Source: a virus. From it: DNA of 64,000 bases. The notes under the pieces were generated by a model. It was not told the origin of the DNA and did not search any database. It saw nothing but the letters and a program-made list of their open reading frames with translations. The DNA is taken from positions 1 through 64,000 of the IMG/VR virus record IMGVR_UViG_3300036760_000945; one strand, written 5' to 3'. Positions within the stretch are counted from its first letter, which is position 1; every line of letters begins with the position of its first letter. The position numbers and the translations under genes are program-made. This document shows, in pieces, positions 49,376-56,849 of the stretch.

Positions 49376-49980
49376 TTTGTCTCCTTCTTTCCTACTTTCT
49401 GCAGATAATTAATTGCACTTATTAGAATTTCTGTCGAGTCGTTGGCACTGCCAAGCATTGTATTGCATTTAGTACATAGAAATCCACGGATTTTACCCGT
49501 AGAATGATCATGATCTACGGCAAGATGTCTCCCATTGGGAGAACCGCCACAGATAGCGCAAATGCCTCCTTGATTAACAAGGATCACACTATATTCCTCA
49601 AGAGTTAGGCCATGGTCTCTTTTAAGACTGCCTCTTCTGCCTCTGATAGTACCATTTTCTTTGTGGCTTCTGTGATATTCTCTGTTCTTGGCGCGAATTT
49701 CTTCTCCTTTTTCTTTATAATAACTGATCCCATAGGAGCATCTTTCCTTTTTATGCTCCTCATAATATTTTTTGCTACCGGCTACTATTTCTTCACTGTG
49801 CCTCTGGCGATATTCGGCTTGTTTAGCCAAAATAATTTCCTTATTCTTCTTATAATAATTATGACTTCTGGAGGTAATTTTCCTCTTGTTTTCTATATAA
49901 TACCTGGCATCATAGGCACTTGTTTCCTCTTTATGTTTCTTGCGATACTCTCTCTGATATTCTCTCCTATTTGCCATCGG
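49372..49980 (-). CDS. endonuclease VII-like homing nuclease, 202 aa
   Basis: The start at 49980 (MANRREYQREYRKK) has AAAGGAG upstream. The N-terminal 115 residues consist of about six Lys/Tyr-rich repeats (EYRKKHKEE, YYIENKRKI, YYKKNKEII, EYRQRHSEE, YYEEHKKER, YYKEKGEEI), which would form a basic helical DNA-binding array. The C-terminal core is YSVILVNQGGICAICGG, then LAVDHDHSTGKIRGFLCTKC, with CxxC, DHDH and CxxC. The last codons (KKETK) contain the AAGGAG used by the downstream gene. Confidence 0.88.
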   Translation of the reverse strand, partial: PMANRREYQREYRKKHKEETSAYDARYYIENKRKITSRSHNYYKKNKEIILAKQAEYRQRHSEEIVAGSKKYYEEHKKERCSYGISYYKEKGEEIRAKNREYHRSHKENGTIRGRRGSLKRDHGLTLEEYSVILVNQGGICAICGGSPNGRHLAVDHDHSTGKIRGFLCTKCNTMLGSANDSTEILISAINYLQKVGKKETK

Positions 49981-50245
49981 TCTTCTCCTTTTTTGATAGA
50001 AGCCAAAAAATAGCCAGGTATTGATCGGCAATGCGCCGATCGCTTTCTTTCTCTTGTTCACTCAGTTCCTTGTATTTCCGGGACATTTGCGCGGTCCAGC
50101 GATCAACGAAGTCCTTCGGCAGCGTCCAGGTGCCGTTATCGTTGAATACACCCTTGCCGAACATATAACTGAGCCACTTCGTCCATACTCGGTGTGCGTG
50201 GTCTGCTATTGCCTCTCGCAGAGGTTGTTTGACATCATCGCCCAT
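49967..50245 (-). CDS. hypothetical protein, 92 aa, common phage type
   Basis: The pattern ADHAHRVWTKWLSYMFGKG, then GTWTLPKDFVDRWTAQMSRK, then YKELSEQEKESDRRIADQ recurs in many phages as a small protein of unknown function. Trp-rich and helical. Its own promoter lies about 32 nt upstream. Overlaps the endonuclease gene by 14 nt. Confidence 0.7.
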   Translation of the reverse strand: MGDDVKQPLREAIADHAHRVWTKWLSYMFGKGVFNDNGTWTLPKDFVDRWTAQMSRKYKELSEQEKESDRRIADQYLAIFWLLSKKEKTDGK

Positions 50246-50276
50246 GGCAACCTGCCTTTTAGTATTCCTAGAGAAG

Positions 50277-50285
50277 ATTATACCA
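50277..50285 (-). promoter_or_regulatory. leftward extended -10 promoter (TGGTATAAT)
   Basis: On the minus strand ATGGTATAATCTTC, just after the stop of the large glycosyltransferase gene, 32-40 nt before the 50245 start. Matches the phage-wide element. Confidence 0.75.
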
Positions 50286-50287
50286 TA

Positions 50288-52309
50288 TTATCTAATTCGT
50301 ATAGCACTCCACAAACGCTCGACTTGATTGAAAGAGGCCCAATTGCCGGTAGGTATTACTTCTTCATCTACAACCCTGCAGACACCAGGATATTTAGGCA
50401 ACTCGTGATCGTGAAAAGCTATATAACCGCCAATCGGCACAAATTTATTCCAGGCAAGCCAATCGGCGTGCACGTCCTCATATTTGTGACTGCCATCGAT
50501 AAACAATAGATTAATGGGCTTGCCGCGCTTGGCGGCGGCCCTTAGGCTGGTCGTCATGTGTGGATGTATAAAGGACGGGAAACTGCCAAAGATCGAGATA
50601 ATCTGTTCTTTGAAGATCTTTGGGGTTTCGGGCAAATGATAACGTAATGAACCGGTACGCCCCATGGTCCAAATATCGATAGTATGCAACACTGCAGTAG
50701 TGTTCTCCGCAATCACCAATCCCATCCCCAAATAGCACGTGGACATACCCCGATAGGGACCTATCTCGACAATCGCACCGTCCTTGGGAATTTGGGTTGC
50801 CAGGTATGTCAAATACTCACCCTCCATTGGACTGATCCTGCCGTCTAGCTGGGCCAGCTTCTTCTTTTTGTCAATTAGGTCTGGCGTAAACACCACCACC
50901 GGTTCATTGCGCGCTATCTTTCTCTGCATATTCACGATCGTATCGGGCACGACCTCTTGCACGCGCGCAAGTAGTAAATCCATGTCGCCGTGCGCCCCAG
51001 TGGCATGAAATTCGCCGCGGATGGCCTTGATATGCTTGAGTGGGACTAAGTCTTCGAGTATCTCGTATTCTGCGCCCTCGCAATCTATTAAGAGTAAAGA
51101 AATGGGTCTTTTGGTGCCCGTTACGGTGCTCAAGATTTTAGACAATGTGATTGAGGGTACTTCTGGATCCCCGCCGGCGCCATAGATATGATGAGCACCA
51201 CTATTCTTGCCCATGCTCATCCTTATTTTACGCCCATCTTTGGTAACAGCTAGATGATGAACCTTGACGAGATCAGTCAGTTTATTCTGCTGGATATTCT
51301 TGATAAGCCTCCCATAATTGAAAGGTGACGCCTCAAAGACATAGACACGACAGCCATACTTCTTTGCCAGGGTCATACTGACTTCGCCAACGTGTCCGCC
51401 AATCTCTATCACGATATCTTTGGGGCCAAGTCCCCAGGTATCGGTACGATAGTCCGTTTGTATCTCCTTTAGTATAACCTTCTCCTCCCAACCCGGGTCC
51501 GCAAATACAAGGCCCAATGGATTAAGTGGATCGGTCACTGCCCGCTTTCCTTTCATTTCCACCAATTTTGGTGATGGATAACCGTCCCTTGGTATTGGAT
51601 GCAAATCCCTGGCTAGTCCCCACATGTGGTAGACGAGGGTGTTCTCGTCGGGACTATTGTTGTTCCAGTCATTAGTAAGTCTCAACACCTTGACATCAGG
51701 GCAATTCTTCATTGCCCGAAGAAACGCCATTTCTTCCTGCCAGTTAGGTATACGTTTCCATTGTCTGTACCATTCATCGAAGAGTGTCGCAAGGCGCTCG
51801 TTCTTGTGGAAGAAAATGACTCCTGAATTGATATATGGGTGTTTATCTGGCGGATATCCGGTAAGGAACTTGCTAGTATGGTCTCTTTCCTTCCTCGGCG
51901 CATTCCAGTCCGGCTTTTTATTGTCTGGCTTGAACAAGTCCTCCAACATCCACCGACATCCCTTGGATATGCACATATCATATTCCTTGAGATAGTCAAA
52001 CCCAGGCATTATATCCCCCCATACCTCGGTGTCTGCATCGAGATAAAGATTGTACTCGAATGGAGTATATTTGTACAAAAACGGCTTTACGTTGCCGGCC
52101 CAAAATCTAAGTCGTCCAGGCACCGTTTCTGGCCCCCAGGGATTATTCCCTTCCCATTGAATAAAAGTTGTTCCAGGTACTTTGTGTGTCCCTATAGAAA
52201 TAACAGGAAGATCTATCTTCTGCGCCCTAACCGACTTAAGACTCTCGATGGCAGCAAGTACCGATACAGGACCAAAGGTCATATATATTATTCCGAGATT
52301 CTCGCTCAT
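50288..52309 (-). CDS. three-domain glycosyltransferase / FkbM methyltransferase / class I methyltransferase, 673 aa
   Basis: Residues 1-255: GT-A-type glycosyltransferase with LYLDADTEVWGD (DxD near 91-93) and PYINSGVIFFHKNE. Residues about 285-445: FkbM-type methyltransferase with IVIEIGGHVGEVSMTLAKK, VYVFEASPFNY and LLLIDCEGAEYEILEDL. Residues about 480-673: a second methyltransferase with AIVEIGPYRGMSTCYLG, LLFIDGSHKYEDVHADW and GGYIAFHDHE. All three look intact. It would add a sugar and methylate it twice, or act on several positions of one glycan. The first domain is a paralogue of the 53534 gene. Confidence 0.85.
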   Translation of the reverse strand: MSENLGIIYMTFGPVSVLAAIESLKSVRAQKIDLPVISIGTHKVPGTTFIQWEGNNPWGPETVPGRLRFWAGNVKPFLYKYTPFEYNLYLDADTEVWGDIMPGFDYLKEYDMCISKGCRWMLEDLFKPDNKKPDWNAPRKERDHTSKFLTGYPPDKHPYINSGVIFFHKNERLATLFDEWYRQWKRIPNWQEEMAFLRAMKNCPDVKVLRLTNDWNNNSPDENTLVYHMWGLARDLHPIPRDGYPSPKLVEMKGKRAVTDPLNPLGLVFADPGWEEKVILKEIQTDYRTDTWGLGPKDIVIEIGGHVGEVSMTLAKKYGCRVYVFEASPFNYGRLIKNIQQNKLTDLVKVHHLAVTKDGRKIRMSMGKNSGAHHIYGAGGDPEVPSITLSKILSTVTGTKRPISLLLIDCEGAEYEILEDLVPLKHIKAIRGEFHATGAHGDMDLLLARVQEVVPDTIVNMQRKIARNEPVVVFTPDLIDKKKKLAQLDGRISPMEGEYLTYLATQIPKDGAIVEIGPYRGMSTCYLGMGLVIAENTTAVLHTIDIWTMGRTGSLRYHLPETPKIFKEQIISIFGSFPSFIHPHMTTSLRAAAKRGKPINLLFIDGSHKYEDVHADWLAWNKFVPIGGYIAFHDHELPKYPGVCRVVDEEVIPTGNWASFNQVERLWSAIRIR

Positions 52310-52902
52310 TTTTCACTCTCCGTTACTTTTCTCGAAGGTATTACTACTTGGTGTTGCACTGTCTTGAGATCGGGTTTCATGCGTTCAATGACCGACTTAT
52401 AATTACCATGTCCGGCCATTAGTGTCCCCGATTCTCCGGCCTCGGGATCAAATGTTCGCATATTTCCAACAAGCGAATCACAGCACGCAAAGATTATTTT
52501 GGTACATCCCATTACCTTAATAATTGCAATACCTACTCGAACACTCATTTCTCCCGCCGAAAGACCAAAATCATTGTGTACATCAATGAAAATTCTTCGC
52601 TTGTGCTTCGATAGACAAAACCTAGAATACTCAGCCAAAATCAGGGTTATGTCCTCAGAGGGATATGCCATTGGGGACTTGCATTCGTGATCCTGTATTC
52701 CGCGCAACTTGCAACCCTCTTTTTGCAATGAGTATATCGGATTGGGCAACCCAAGTTCTTGAACAACGAGAATTGCCTGATTCAATGTAATTACAGGACC
52801 AGGGCCAAAATAAGACGCATCAAGATACCATAAACTAGGTCCCTTGCCAACCAAGTAAGCGGTACCATCGGGATATAAGTTTCGCAGTTCTTCGATCGTC
52901 AT
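52306..52902 (-). CDS. DUF115/MptE-like glycan-synthesis protein candidate, 198 aa
   Basis: The start at 52902 (MTIEELRNLYPDG) has TAGGAGG 13 nt upstream. TAYLVGKGPSLWYLD, then GPVITLNQAILVV, then SRFCLSKHKRRIFIDVHND resemble the VGxGPSL motif of the DUF115/MptE-like group, often linked to surface glycosylation. The C-terminus has IIKVMGCTKIIFACCDSL and GTLMAGHGNYK. It lies inside the glycosyltransferase/methyltransferase cassette with 2-4 nt junctions. Confidence 0.55.
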   Translation of the reverse strand: MTIEELRNLYPDGTAYLVGKGPSLWYLDASYFGPGPVITLNQAILVVQELGLPNPIYSLQKEGCKLRGIQDHECKSPMAYPSEDITLILAEYSRFCLSKHKRRIFIDVHNDFGLSAGEMSVRVGIAIIKVMGCTKIIFACCDSLVGNMRTFDPEAGESGTLMAGHGNYKSVIERMKPDLKTVQHQVVIPSRKVTESEK

Positions 52903-52904
52903 AA

Positions 52905-53534
52905 TTATTCTTTGCCTCCTATAATATAGGGCGGTCTCTGCAGTATCCAGACAAACTCGGCATATATACTTGGGCCAACAATGGACTTTACTATCCTGAA
53001 GCCGGCATTGACGATCCGTTGTTCCCACGATTCTCGATATAGATGCCATTCTACTTGTCGGTTGCCTTGATTGATACGCCGAAATCCCTCAATCTTCTCG
53101 CTCGATTTATAGGCAATACAGTTAGGGACTTCTACATACAAGATATTCCCAACAAATGCGTGCAACCTTTCGAACATCGTGTCGTGATCCTCGATATGTT
53201 CAAGAACTCCGAGAGCTACAACAACATCAAACTTCCGGGGAGTGGCGTCCTCTATCGAAGAACACACAAAAGTGGCTTTTGGCACACGTCTTTTGGCGAG
53301 TTCTATTGCAACAGGAGATAGATCTAGGCCCCAGCATTCGGTGCTGGGCCAGCGCTCTGAAAACACCTCAACCGTGTGTCCATTGCCACAACCAATATCT
53401 AGGAATGTTTTGGGGGGACTACCAAGATATTCATTGATTGTCCTGAATGCAAATAGATCACGTGGTAGATCTGCCCAAAGATTGGGGTTTTTGGTGTAAT
53501 ACGCATCGTATTCTTCTATGGCCGTCTTGTCCAT
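52905..53534 (-). CDS. class I SAM-dependent methyltransferase, 209 aa
   Basis: Motif I is FLDIGCGNGHTVEVF (residues about 39-53), post-I acidic WGLDLSPVAIELAKR, motif II-like FDVVVALGVLEHIEDH and motif III NILYVEVPN. This is the UbiE/COQ5-like small-molecule or glycan type, without a target-recognition domain, so DNA methylation is unlikely. It overlaps the upstream gene by one base. Confidence 0.85.
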   Translation of the reverse strand: MDKTAIEEYDAYYTKNPNLWADLPRDLFAFRTINEYLGSPPKTFLDIGCGNGHTVEVFSERWPSTECWGLDLSPVAIELAKRRVPKATFVCSSIEDATPRKFDVVVALGVLEHIEDHDTMFERLHAFVGNILYVEVPNCIAYKSSEKIEGFRRINQGNRQVEWHLYRESWEQRIVNAGFRIVKSIVGPSIYAEFVWILQRPPYIIGGKE

Positions 53535-54253
53535 TATACGCTCTTCGCCTCAGGTAATATATGTCGATCTCTGGCATATCCCCACTTGTGCCAGATTATC
53601 TTTGGCTTAGCAGGATTTTGTTCATTCCAAATAGATGATAAATGCTTTATCTTTGTTTCAGGACAAGTATGTTCTGCTCGGAGAAAGGCAAATTGCTCAT
53701 CCCATTGTTCCCATCTCAACCATTCCTCATGCCACTTTGTAAAGAATTTCTGGGATTGGGTGCTCTTCCTGAAGAAGATCACGCCCGAGTTTATTTCTTG
53801 GCTCTTGGACTTCCCAAGAAAGGCGGAAGTGAAATCGCGTTCCTCCCGCGCCCAGTTCCATGCCTTGCCGAGTTTGTTGTGTTTGTATGTATCCTCAATG
53901 AAACGCCTATCGTCTGCAATACAAATATCGTACTCCCGCAGAAAATCAAAACCGGGCATTATATTCCCACAGATTTCCGTATCTGCATCCAGGTACAGGG
54001 TGTACTCAAAGGGGCTATAGTTGTAAAGAAGAGGTTTCACTTTTCCTGCAAGGAATCTTCGCCCTGGTTGTGTGCCTGTCCATGGAGATCCCGCTTTCCA
54101 TTCAAGATGGTCAAGCCCGGGAACGGGGTGGGTGCCAATGGTAATTGCTGGAATACCCTCACCTATACTTGCCCTGACAGAACGATAACTTTCAAGAGCC
54201 GCAGCAGCGGACTTCTCCCCAAATACCGCATAAACGATGCCCTTTCTAGGCAC
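53534..54253 (-). CDS. glycosyltransferase, 239 aa
   Basis: The GTG at 54253 is chosen: GGAG lies 7 nt upstream and it overlaps the previous stop; an ATG at 54364 would overlap the zinc protein by over 100 nt. The GT-A domain shows YTLYLDADTEICGNI (DxD) and EINSGVIFFRKS, nearly the same as the N-terminal domain of the 673-aa protein. Common blocks include PFEY and WGYARDRH versus WGLARDLH. The two probably act on related acceptors. Confidence 0.82.
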   Translation of the reverse strand: MPRKGIVYAVFGEKSAAAALESYRSVRASIGEGIPAITIGTHPVPGLDHLEWKAGSPWTGTQPGRRFLAGKVKPLLYNYSPFEYTLYLDADTEICGNIMPGFDFLREYDICIADDRRFIEDTYKHNKLGKAWNWAREERDFTSAFLGKSKSQEINSGVIFFRKSTQSQKFFTKWHEEWLRWEQWDEQFAFLRAEHTCPETKIKHLSSIWNEQNPAKPKIIWHKWGYARDRHILPEAKSV

Positions 54254-54551
54254 TTGATTTCTCCAAGTCGGAAACTGATTTGCCGCAACTTCTACAATGG
54301 CCGCTCGCGGGAAATGGATAGCCACAATCACATAACCCGTAGTCTTGGGCCAACTCGTTGACAATTCGCCGGATCTCGTCCTTATTCGAGGCCTCTGCCT
54401 CCGAGATGCCGGTGTACGTCTCCAGATCGACTACTTTCTTGCACACCGGGCATCTCCAGGTGCGAAATCCACACGTTGGAGCATAGGGGCAATTATCATC
54501 TATAAATCCACAACTTGGACACTCGACAATTATAATATAGCGATCTCCCAT
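54246..54551 (-). CDS. double zinc-ribbon protein, 101 aa
   Basis: Cysteine pairs: CPSC (11-14) and CPVC (34-37) form one site, with CxxC-like CDCG and CRSC (near 74-90) the second. The middle is helical (KDEIRRIVNELAQDYG). Probably a nucleic-acid- or protein-binding adaptor. Its start and ribosome binding site lie inside the 3' end of the HNH endonuclease upstream, and its first five residues (MGDRY) are identical to those of that endonuclease. Confidence 0.7.
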   Translation of the reverse strand: MGDRYIIIVECPSCGFIDDNCPYAPTCGFRTWRCPVCKKVVDLETYTGISEAEASNKDEIRRIVNELAQDYGLCDCGYPFPASGHCRSCGKSVSDLEKSSA

Positions 54552-55141
54552 AGCTTTCCTCCTTCAATTTTCTTAATATTTCGATGACAAGATACACACA
54601 ATGTTGTTCCGTTTCCAGGATCCCACAATTCTTTACAGGACAAAGCGTCTTTAAGAGAAGATATGTGATTCTTTCTAAGAACTAAAGCAAATGGAGTTAA
54701 ATGATGTGCATTCAACTTCACCAATCTTCCCCTTGCGCCACACTTTATACAGGTTTTCTTGTCACGCTTAAATACTTTTATTTTCCATTCCTTATAAATA
54801 TCGGAATTTCTTACTTGCATATATAAAGACGTTATACCTCCTCTCCATCTAGGGCTTTTTTCTCCTGCCTGTACTCCCTTTAGTCCCCTATTCCATACAC
54901 TATGTGTTCGACTCCAGTTTTTATCTCCTTTCTGGGCCACACCAGATAAACTCAATAATCCTTGGGCGAACAGACCCTTCTTTGTATCAGAAATCTTCTT
55001 TTTCTTCTCTTTGCTACAAGGAATACCTGGCCTAACCCTTGAGTTATGCCCCGAGACAAATTGAGGAAGTCCGTAATATTTATGGTGTGGCCGAAATGCT
55101 ATATTTTCACCACAGCCACATCCACAATATCTATCGCCCAT
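54530..55141 (-). CDS. HNH homing endonuclease, 203 aa
   Basis: The start at 55141 (MGDRYCGCGCG) has AAGGAG 8 nt upstream. The N-terminal part has CGCGCG and HHKYYGLPQFVSGHN, a zinc-like recognition module, followed by a NUMOD-like SKEKKKKISDTKKG. The HNH core is KVFKRDKKTCIKCGARG, then LNAHHLTPFA, then NGTTLCVSCHRNI with CxxC, HH and CxxCH. The last codons carry GGAGG and the ATG of the zinc-ribbon gene (22 nt overlap). Confidence 0.9.
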   Translation of the reverse strand: MGDRYCGCGCGENIAFRPHHKYYGLPQFVSGHNSRVRPGIPCSKEKKKKISDTKKGLFAQGLLSLSGVAQKGDKNWSRTHSVWNRGLKGVQAGEKSPRWRGGITSLYMQVRNSDIYKEWKIKVFKRDKKTCIKCGARGRLVKLNAHHLTPFALVLRKNHISSLKDALSCKELWDPGNGTTLCVSCHRNIKKIEGGKLWEIAIL

Positions 55142-55174
55142 TGACATTCTCCTTCTTGGATAGGCATCTCCTTG

Positions 55175-55531
55175 TTATCGAGCCATGCTGCATACGGCAT
55201 AACCTTCTTTCAGAAATTCCTGCCAAAGATTCATCATCTCTACAGGTAGACGTTTTTGCATGATCCTCTCTGGGTCTACCGGGTCCAGATAGTGTGCCAA
55301 CTCGTGTGATATTACGGGAACCAATCCCATGCGATACTTTGGTTCCAAAATACGCACATCACTATAGTGTAAGATTACTTTGAGGACTTTCCCGAAGAGT
55401 GCTCTACCCATCAATGCCCCCTCGAAGGATTCATCATACACAACCTCAAAAACTGTGTCTTGAAGCTCGGGAAAGTATTTCTTCTGGACACTAGTCATTA
55501 AGTCGGCAATCTTCGTCTCGTTTTGGTTCAT
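55175..55531 (-). CDS. zinc metallopeptidase-like protein, 118 aa
   Basis: A full HExxH helix is present: VPVISHELAHYLDPVDPER, with the third ligand possibly in the DPVDPE segment. The small size and the N-terminal KKYFPELQDTVFEVVYDE resemble SprT-like or minigluzincin phage proteins. Possibly a virion-maturation or host-directed protease. It overlaps the upstream gene by 4 nt. Confidence 0.7.
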   Translation of the reverse strand: MNQNETKIADLMTSVQKKYFPELQDTVFEVVYDESFEGALMGRALFGKVLKVILHYSDVRILEPKYRMGLVPVISHELAHYLDPVDPERIMQKRLPVEMMNLWQEFLKEGYAVCSMAR

Positions 55532-55845
55532 ATATTAGATCCTTTCAATCTTGTCAACTGTTGTTGCCAAAATTCAGCTTCTTTCGGTGTAACAGCGGTA
55601 GTGATAAGTTCTTGCAAACTATTGGCGAGCATCTGAAGGGATTTATGGCGGTCCTCCTTTTGCTTTTGTGCTTGTGGATTGGAGCGGATTGTCTTGGGCC
55701 GAAATGTTTCTTTGGTTACGCCCTCGGGTCTGGCCCGTCCAATCCGTCCGCCGACGAAGACAAAACCCGATCTTGTGGCGGCTCGCATGGAACTGGGGAA
55801 TTGCCGTTGGGGTTGGCGATTTGCTGGGGGGATATTGGTCAACAT
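55528..55845 (-). CDS. hypothetical protein, 105 aa
   Basis: The start at 55845 has AAGGAG 6 nt upstream. The N-terminal half is basic, Pro/Arg-rich and probably disordered; the C-terminal half is a helical region (LQMLANSLQELITTAVTPKE). No family recognised. Coupled to the metallopeptidase-like gene by overlap. Confidence 0.55.
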   Translation of the reverse strand: MLTNIPPANRQPQRQFPSSMRAATRSGFVFVGGRIGRARPEGVTKETFRPKTIRSNPQAQKQKEDRHKSLQMLANSLQELITTAVTPKEAEFWQQQLTRLKGSNI

Positions 55846-55864
55846 TCCAACTCCTTCGGTGTCA

Positions 55865-56089
55865 TCATGATAGCTCCTCTTCGAGCGCTACCAGATAGTA
55901 GTCGGCCAGTGCCTGGTCTTCATCAATCGCGGCTATTGCAAGCCGCAATAACTTTACATAGCCCTGGGATTTGGCAAAACTCTCGACCCTGCCTTTCCAA
56001 AGACAGTGTTGATTGATCGTGACGGCACAGTCATAGTTCCCTGTTTTATCGGTGCCCGTACTATCATTGCGAATCTTCAGTGTCAACAT
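55865..56089 (-). CDS. hypothetical protein, 74 aa
   Basis: Beta N-terminus (LTLKIRNDSTGTDKTGNYDC) and helical C-terminus (YVKLLRLAIAAIDEDQALAD). A pattern common among small phage proteins with unknown role. No strong ribosome binding site, so the start is uncertain. Confidence 0.55.
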   Translation of the reverse strand: MLTLKIRNDSTGTDKTGNYDCAVTINQHCLWKGRVESFAKSQGYVKLLRLAIAAIDEDQALADYYLVALEEELS

Positions 56090-56116
56090 TAGATACTCTC
56101 AATTCTTCATCGTGCC

Positions 56117-56248
56117 CTAATCGCCCAGGTAGTGATTTGCACACATTGTCCGCCGTGTAAGCCGACGATACCACTGACGATTTTCGCGTCTAGGTTTACG
56201 CCTGTTACGCTCCGGGCAACGATCGGGAAACCCTGATCCATCAATCAT
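56117..56248 (-). CDS. small Arg-rich ORF, 43 aa
   Basis: Reads MIDGSGFPDRCPERNRR and continues with many Arg (KPRRENRQWYRRLTRRT). Net charge is strongly positive. A -10-like TGGTAGAAT ends only 4 nt before the ATG, so if real it would be read from a nearly leaderless mRNA or from the upstream promoter. It fills an otherwise empty gap. Confidence 0.4.
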   Translation of the reverse strand: MIDGSGFPDRCPERNRRKPRRENRQWYRRLTRRTMCANHYLGD

Positions 56249-56252
56249 ACCA

Positions 56253-56261
56253 ATTCTACCA
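56253..56261 (-). promoter_or_regulatory. leftward -10-like element (TGGTAGAAT)
   Basis: The same hexamer variant (TAGAAT with TGG) as the stronger promoter at 56336. It lies between the hairpin element and the 43-aa ORF. Confidence 0.4.
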
Positions 56262-56270
56262 CAAAAGAAC

Positions 56271-56324
56271 ACCCGCCACAATTTGAGCTTGCAGACGCTC
56301 TGCGACTGCAGAGGCCTGGCGGGT
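56271..56324 (-). ncRNA. candidate structured RNA or terminator, about 54 nt
   Basis: ACCCGCCA pairs perfectly with TGGCGGGT (8 bp) and encloses CTCTGC-AGTC-GCAGAG (6-bp hairpin, four-base loop). In the leftward direction it starts 12 nt after a good promoter's -10 and is followed by GTTCTTTTG. It could be a short stable RNA, an attenuator or an imperfect terminator. It is not a tRNA: no T-loop or CCA-type end. Confidence 0.45.
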
Positions 56325-56335
56325 ATACTGTCCCC

Positions 56336-56363
56336 ATTCTACCATAGTCTCACAATATGTCAA
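56336..56363 (-). promoter_or_regulatory. leftward sigma70-like promoter (TTGACA, 16 bp, TAGAAT)
   Basis: Perfect -35 TTGACA (56358-56363), 16-bp spacer ending TGG, and TAGAAT (56336-56341). It is the only promoter in the window where I see both hexamers. An inverted repeat overlaps the -35. It drives the leftward block (small genes, glycosylation, lysis) or the small structured RNA just downstream. Confidence 0.75.
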
Positions 56364-56372
56364 ATGTGAGAC
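56347..56372. promoter_or_regulatory. operator candidate: perfect inverted repeat over the -35
   Basis: GTCTCACA, ten-base spacer, TGTGAGAC. The two 8-bp arms are perfectly symmetrical and flank the TTGACA, so a dimeric repressor bound here would block the promoter. The wHTH protein at 3319 is one candidate regulator; this link is speculation. Confidence 0.6.
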
Positions 56373-56388
56373 ACAAAACGATTGGTAT

Positions 56389-56472
56389 CTAATAGATGAG
56401 CCACAAAACCAGCCACCGCTTATCAACATAAGCAATGCCGATTAGCAATATACCGGCAAAGATTGTAAACAT
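56389..56472 (-). CDS. tiny membrane peptide, 27 aa
   Basis: Reads MFTIFAGILLIGIAYVDKR and ends WLVLWLIY. One hydrophobic helix followed by a short loop and a second hydrophobic part. Weak ribosome binding site. Lies between the 53-aa gene and the sigma70-like promoter. Confidence 0.4.
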   Translation of the reverse strand: MFTIFAGILLIGIAYVDKRWLVLWLIY

Positions 56473-56497
56473 GGTGAGGGCTGCAAAACCCCCGAAG

Positions 56498-56659
56498 CTA
56501 TTGGGAATTGTACAAGGCCAACCAACACACACCATCTTTGCACATGCGTGCTCGCGGCTCGAGGTAGAATGCTACCCAGCCACGCCTGCGGAGAAAGTTC
56601 GCCATCAGGCGATGGTGAAAAGCCGAGGCATTATGCAACCAAACTAAGATTCTGTCCAT
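56498..56659 (-). CDS. small hypothetical protein, 53 aa
   Basis: Reads MDRILVWLHNASAF, then NFLRRRGWVAFYLEP, then CWLALYNSQ. Trp-, Arg- and Cys-containing and well structured for its size. AAAGGA lies 7 nt before the ATG and a TGGTATAAT promoter 52-60 nt upstream. I prefer it to the plus-strand open frame at 56435-56647, which has no ribosome binding site. Confidence 0.6.
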   Translation of the reverse strand: MDRILVWLHNASAFHHRLMANFLRRRGWVAFYLEPRARMCKDGVCWLALYNSQ

Positions 56660-56710
56660 TTTATTATCCTTTCTCTGAGAAAGAGCCTACAAGATTTGAG
56701 GTAGAAGCAT

Positions 56711-56719
56711 ATTATACCA
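56711..56719 (-). promoter_or_regulatory. leftward extended -10 promoter (TGGTATAAT)
   Basis: On the minus strand CTATGGTATAATATGC, upstream of the 53-aa gene. It is the rightmost leftward promoter found and marks the divergence point between the two transcription blocks. Confidence 0.75.
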
Positions 56720-56849
56720 TAGACCGGCAGTATAAAGCAGCAAGCAGTGCTCAATACCCCAAAAAACCTACGAGGGTGTAAAAGGGTAATAGTAGGGGAG
56801 AGAGAGGTGGGAAGTGAGCGGGGGGTATATATAAATATTTCCTGCGAGA

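Noticed and set aside
56271-56324. Possible tRNA
   Set aside because: Too short, no T-loop consensus, no anticodon arm of the right length, and no CCA-like end; kept only as a structured RNA candidate.
56435-56647. Plus-strand open frame of 70 aa
   Set aside because: No ribosome binding site; the minus strand has a 53-aa gene with a promoter and ribosome binding site over the same DNA.
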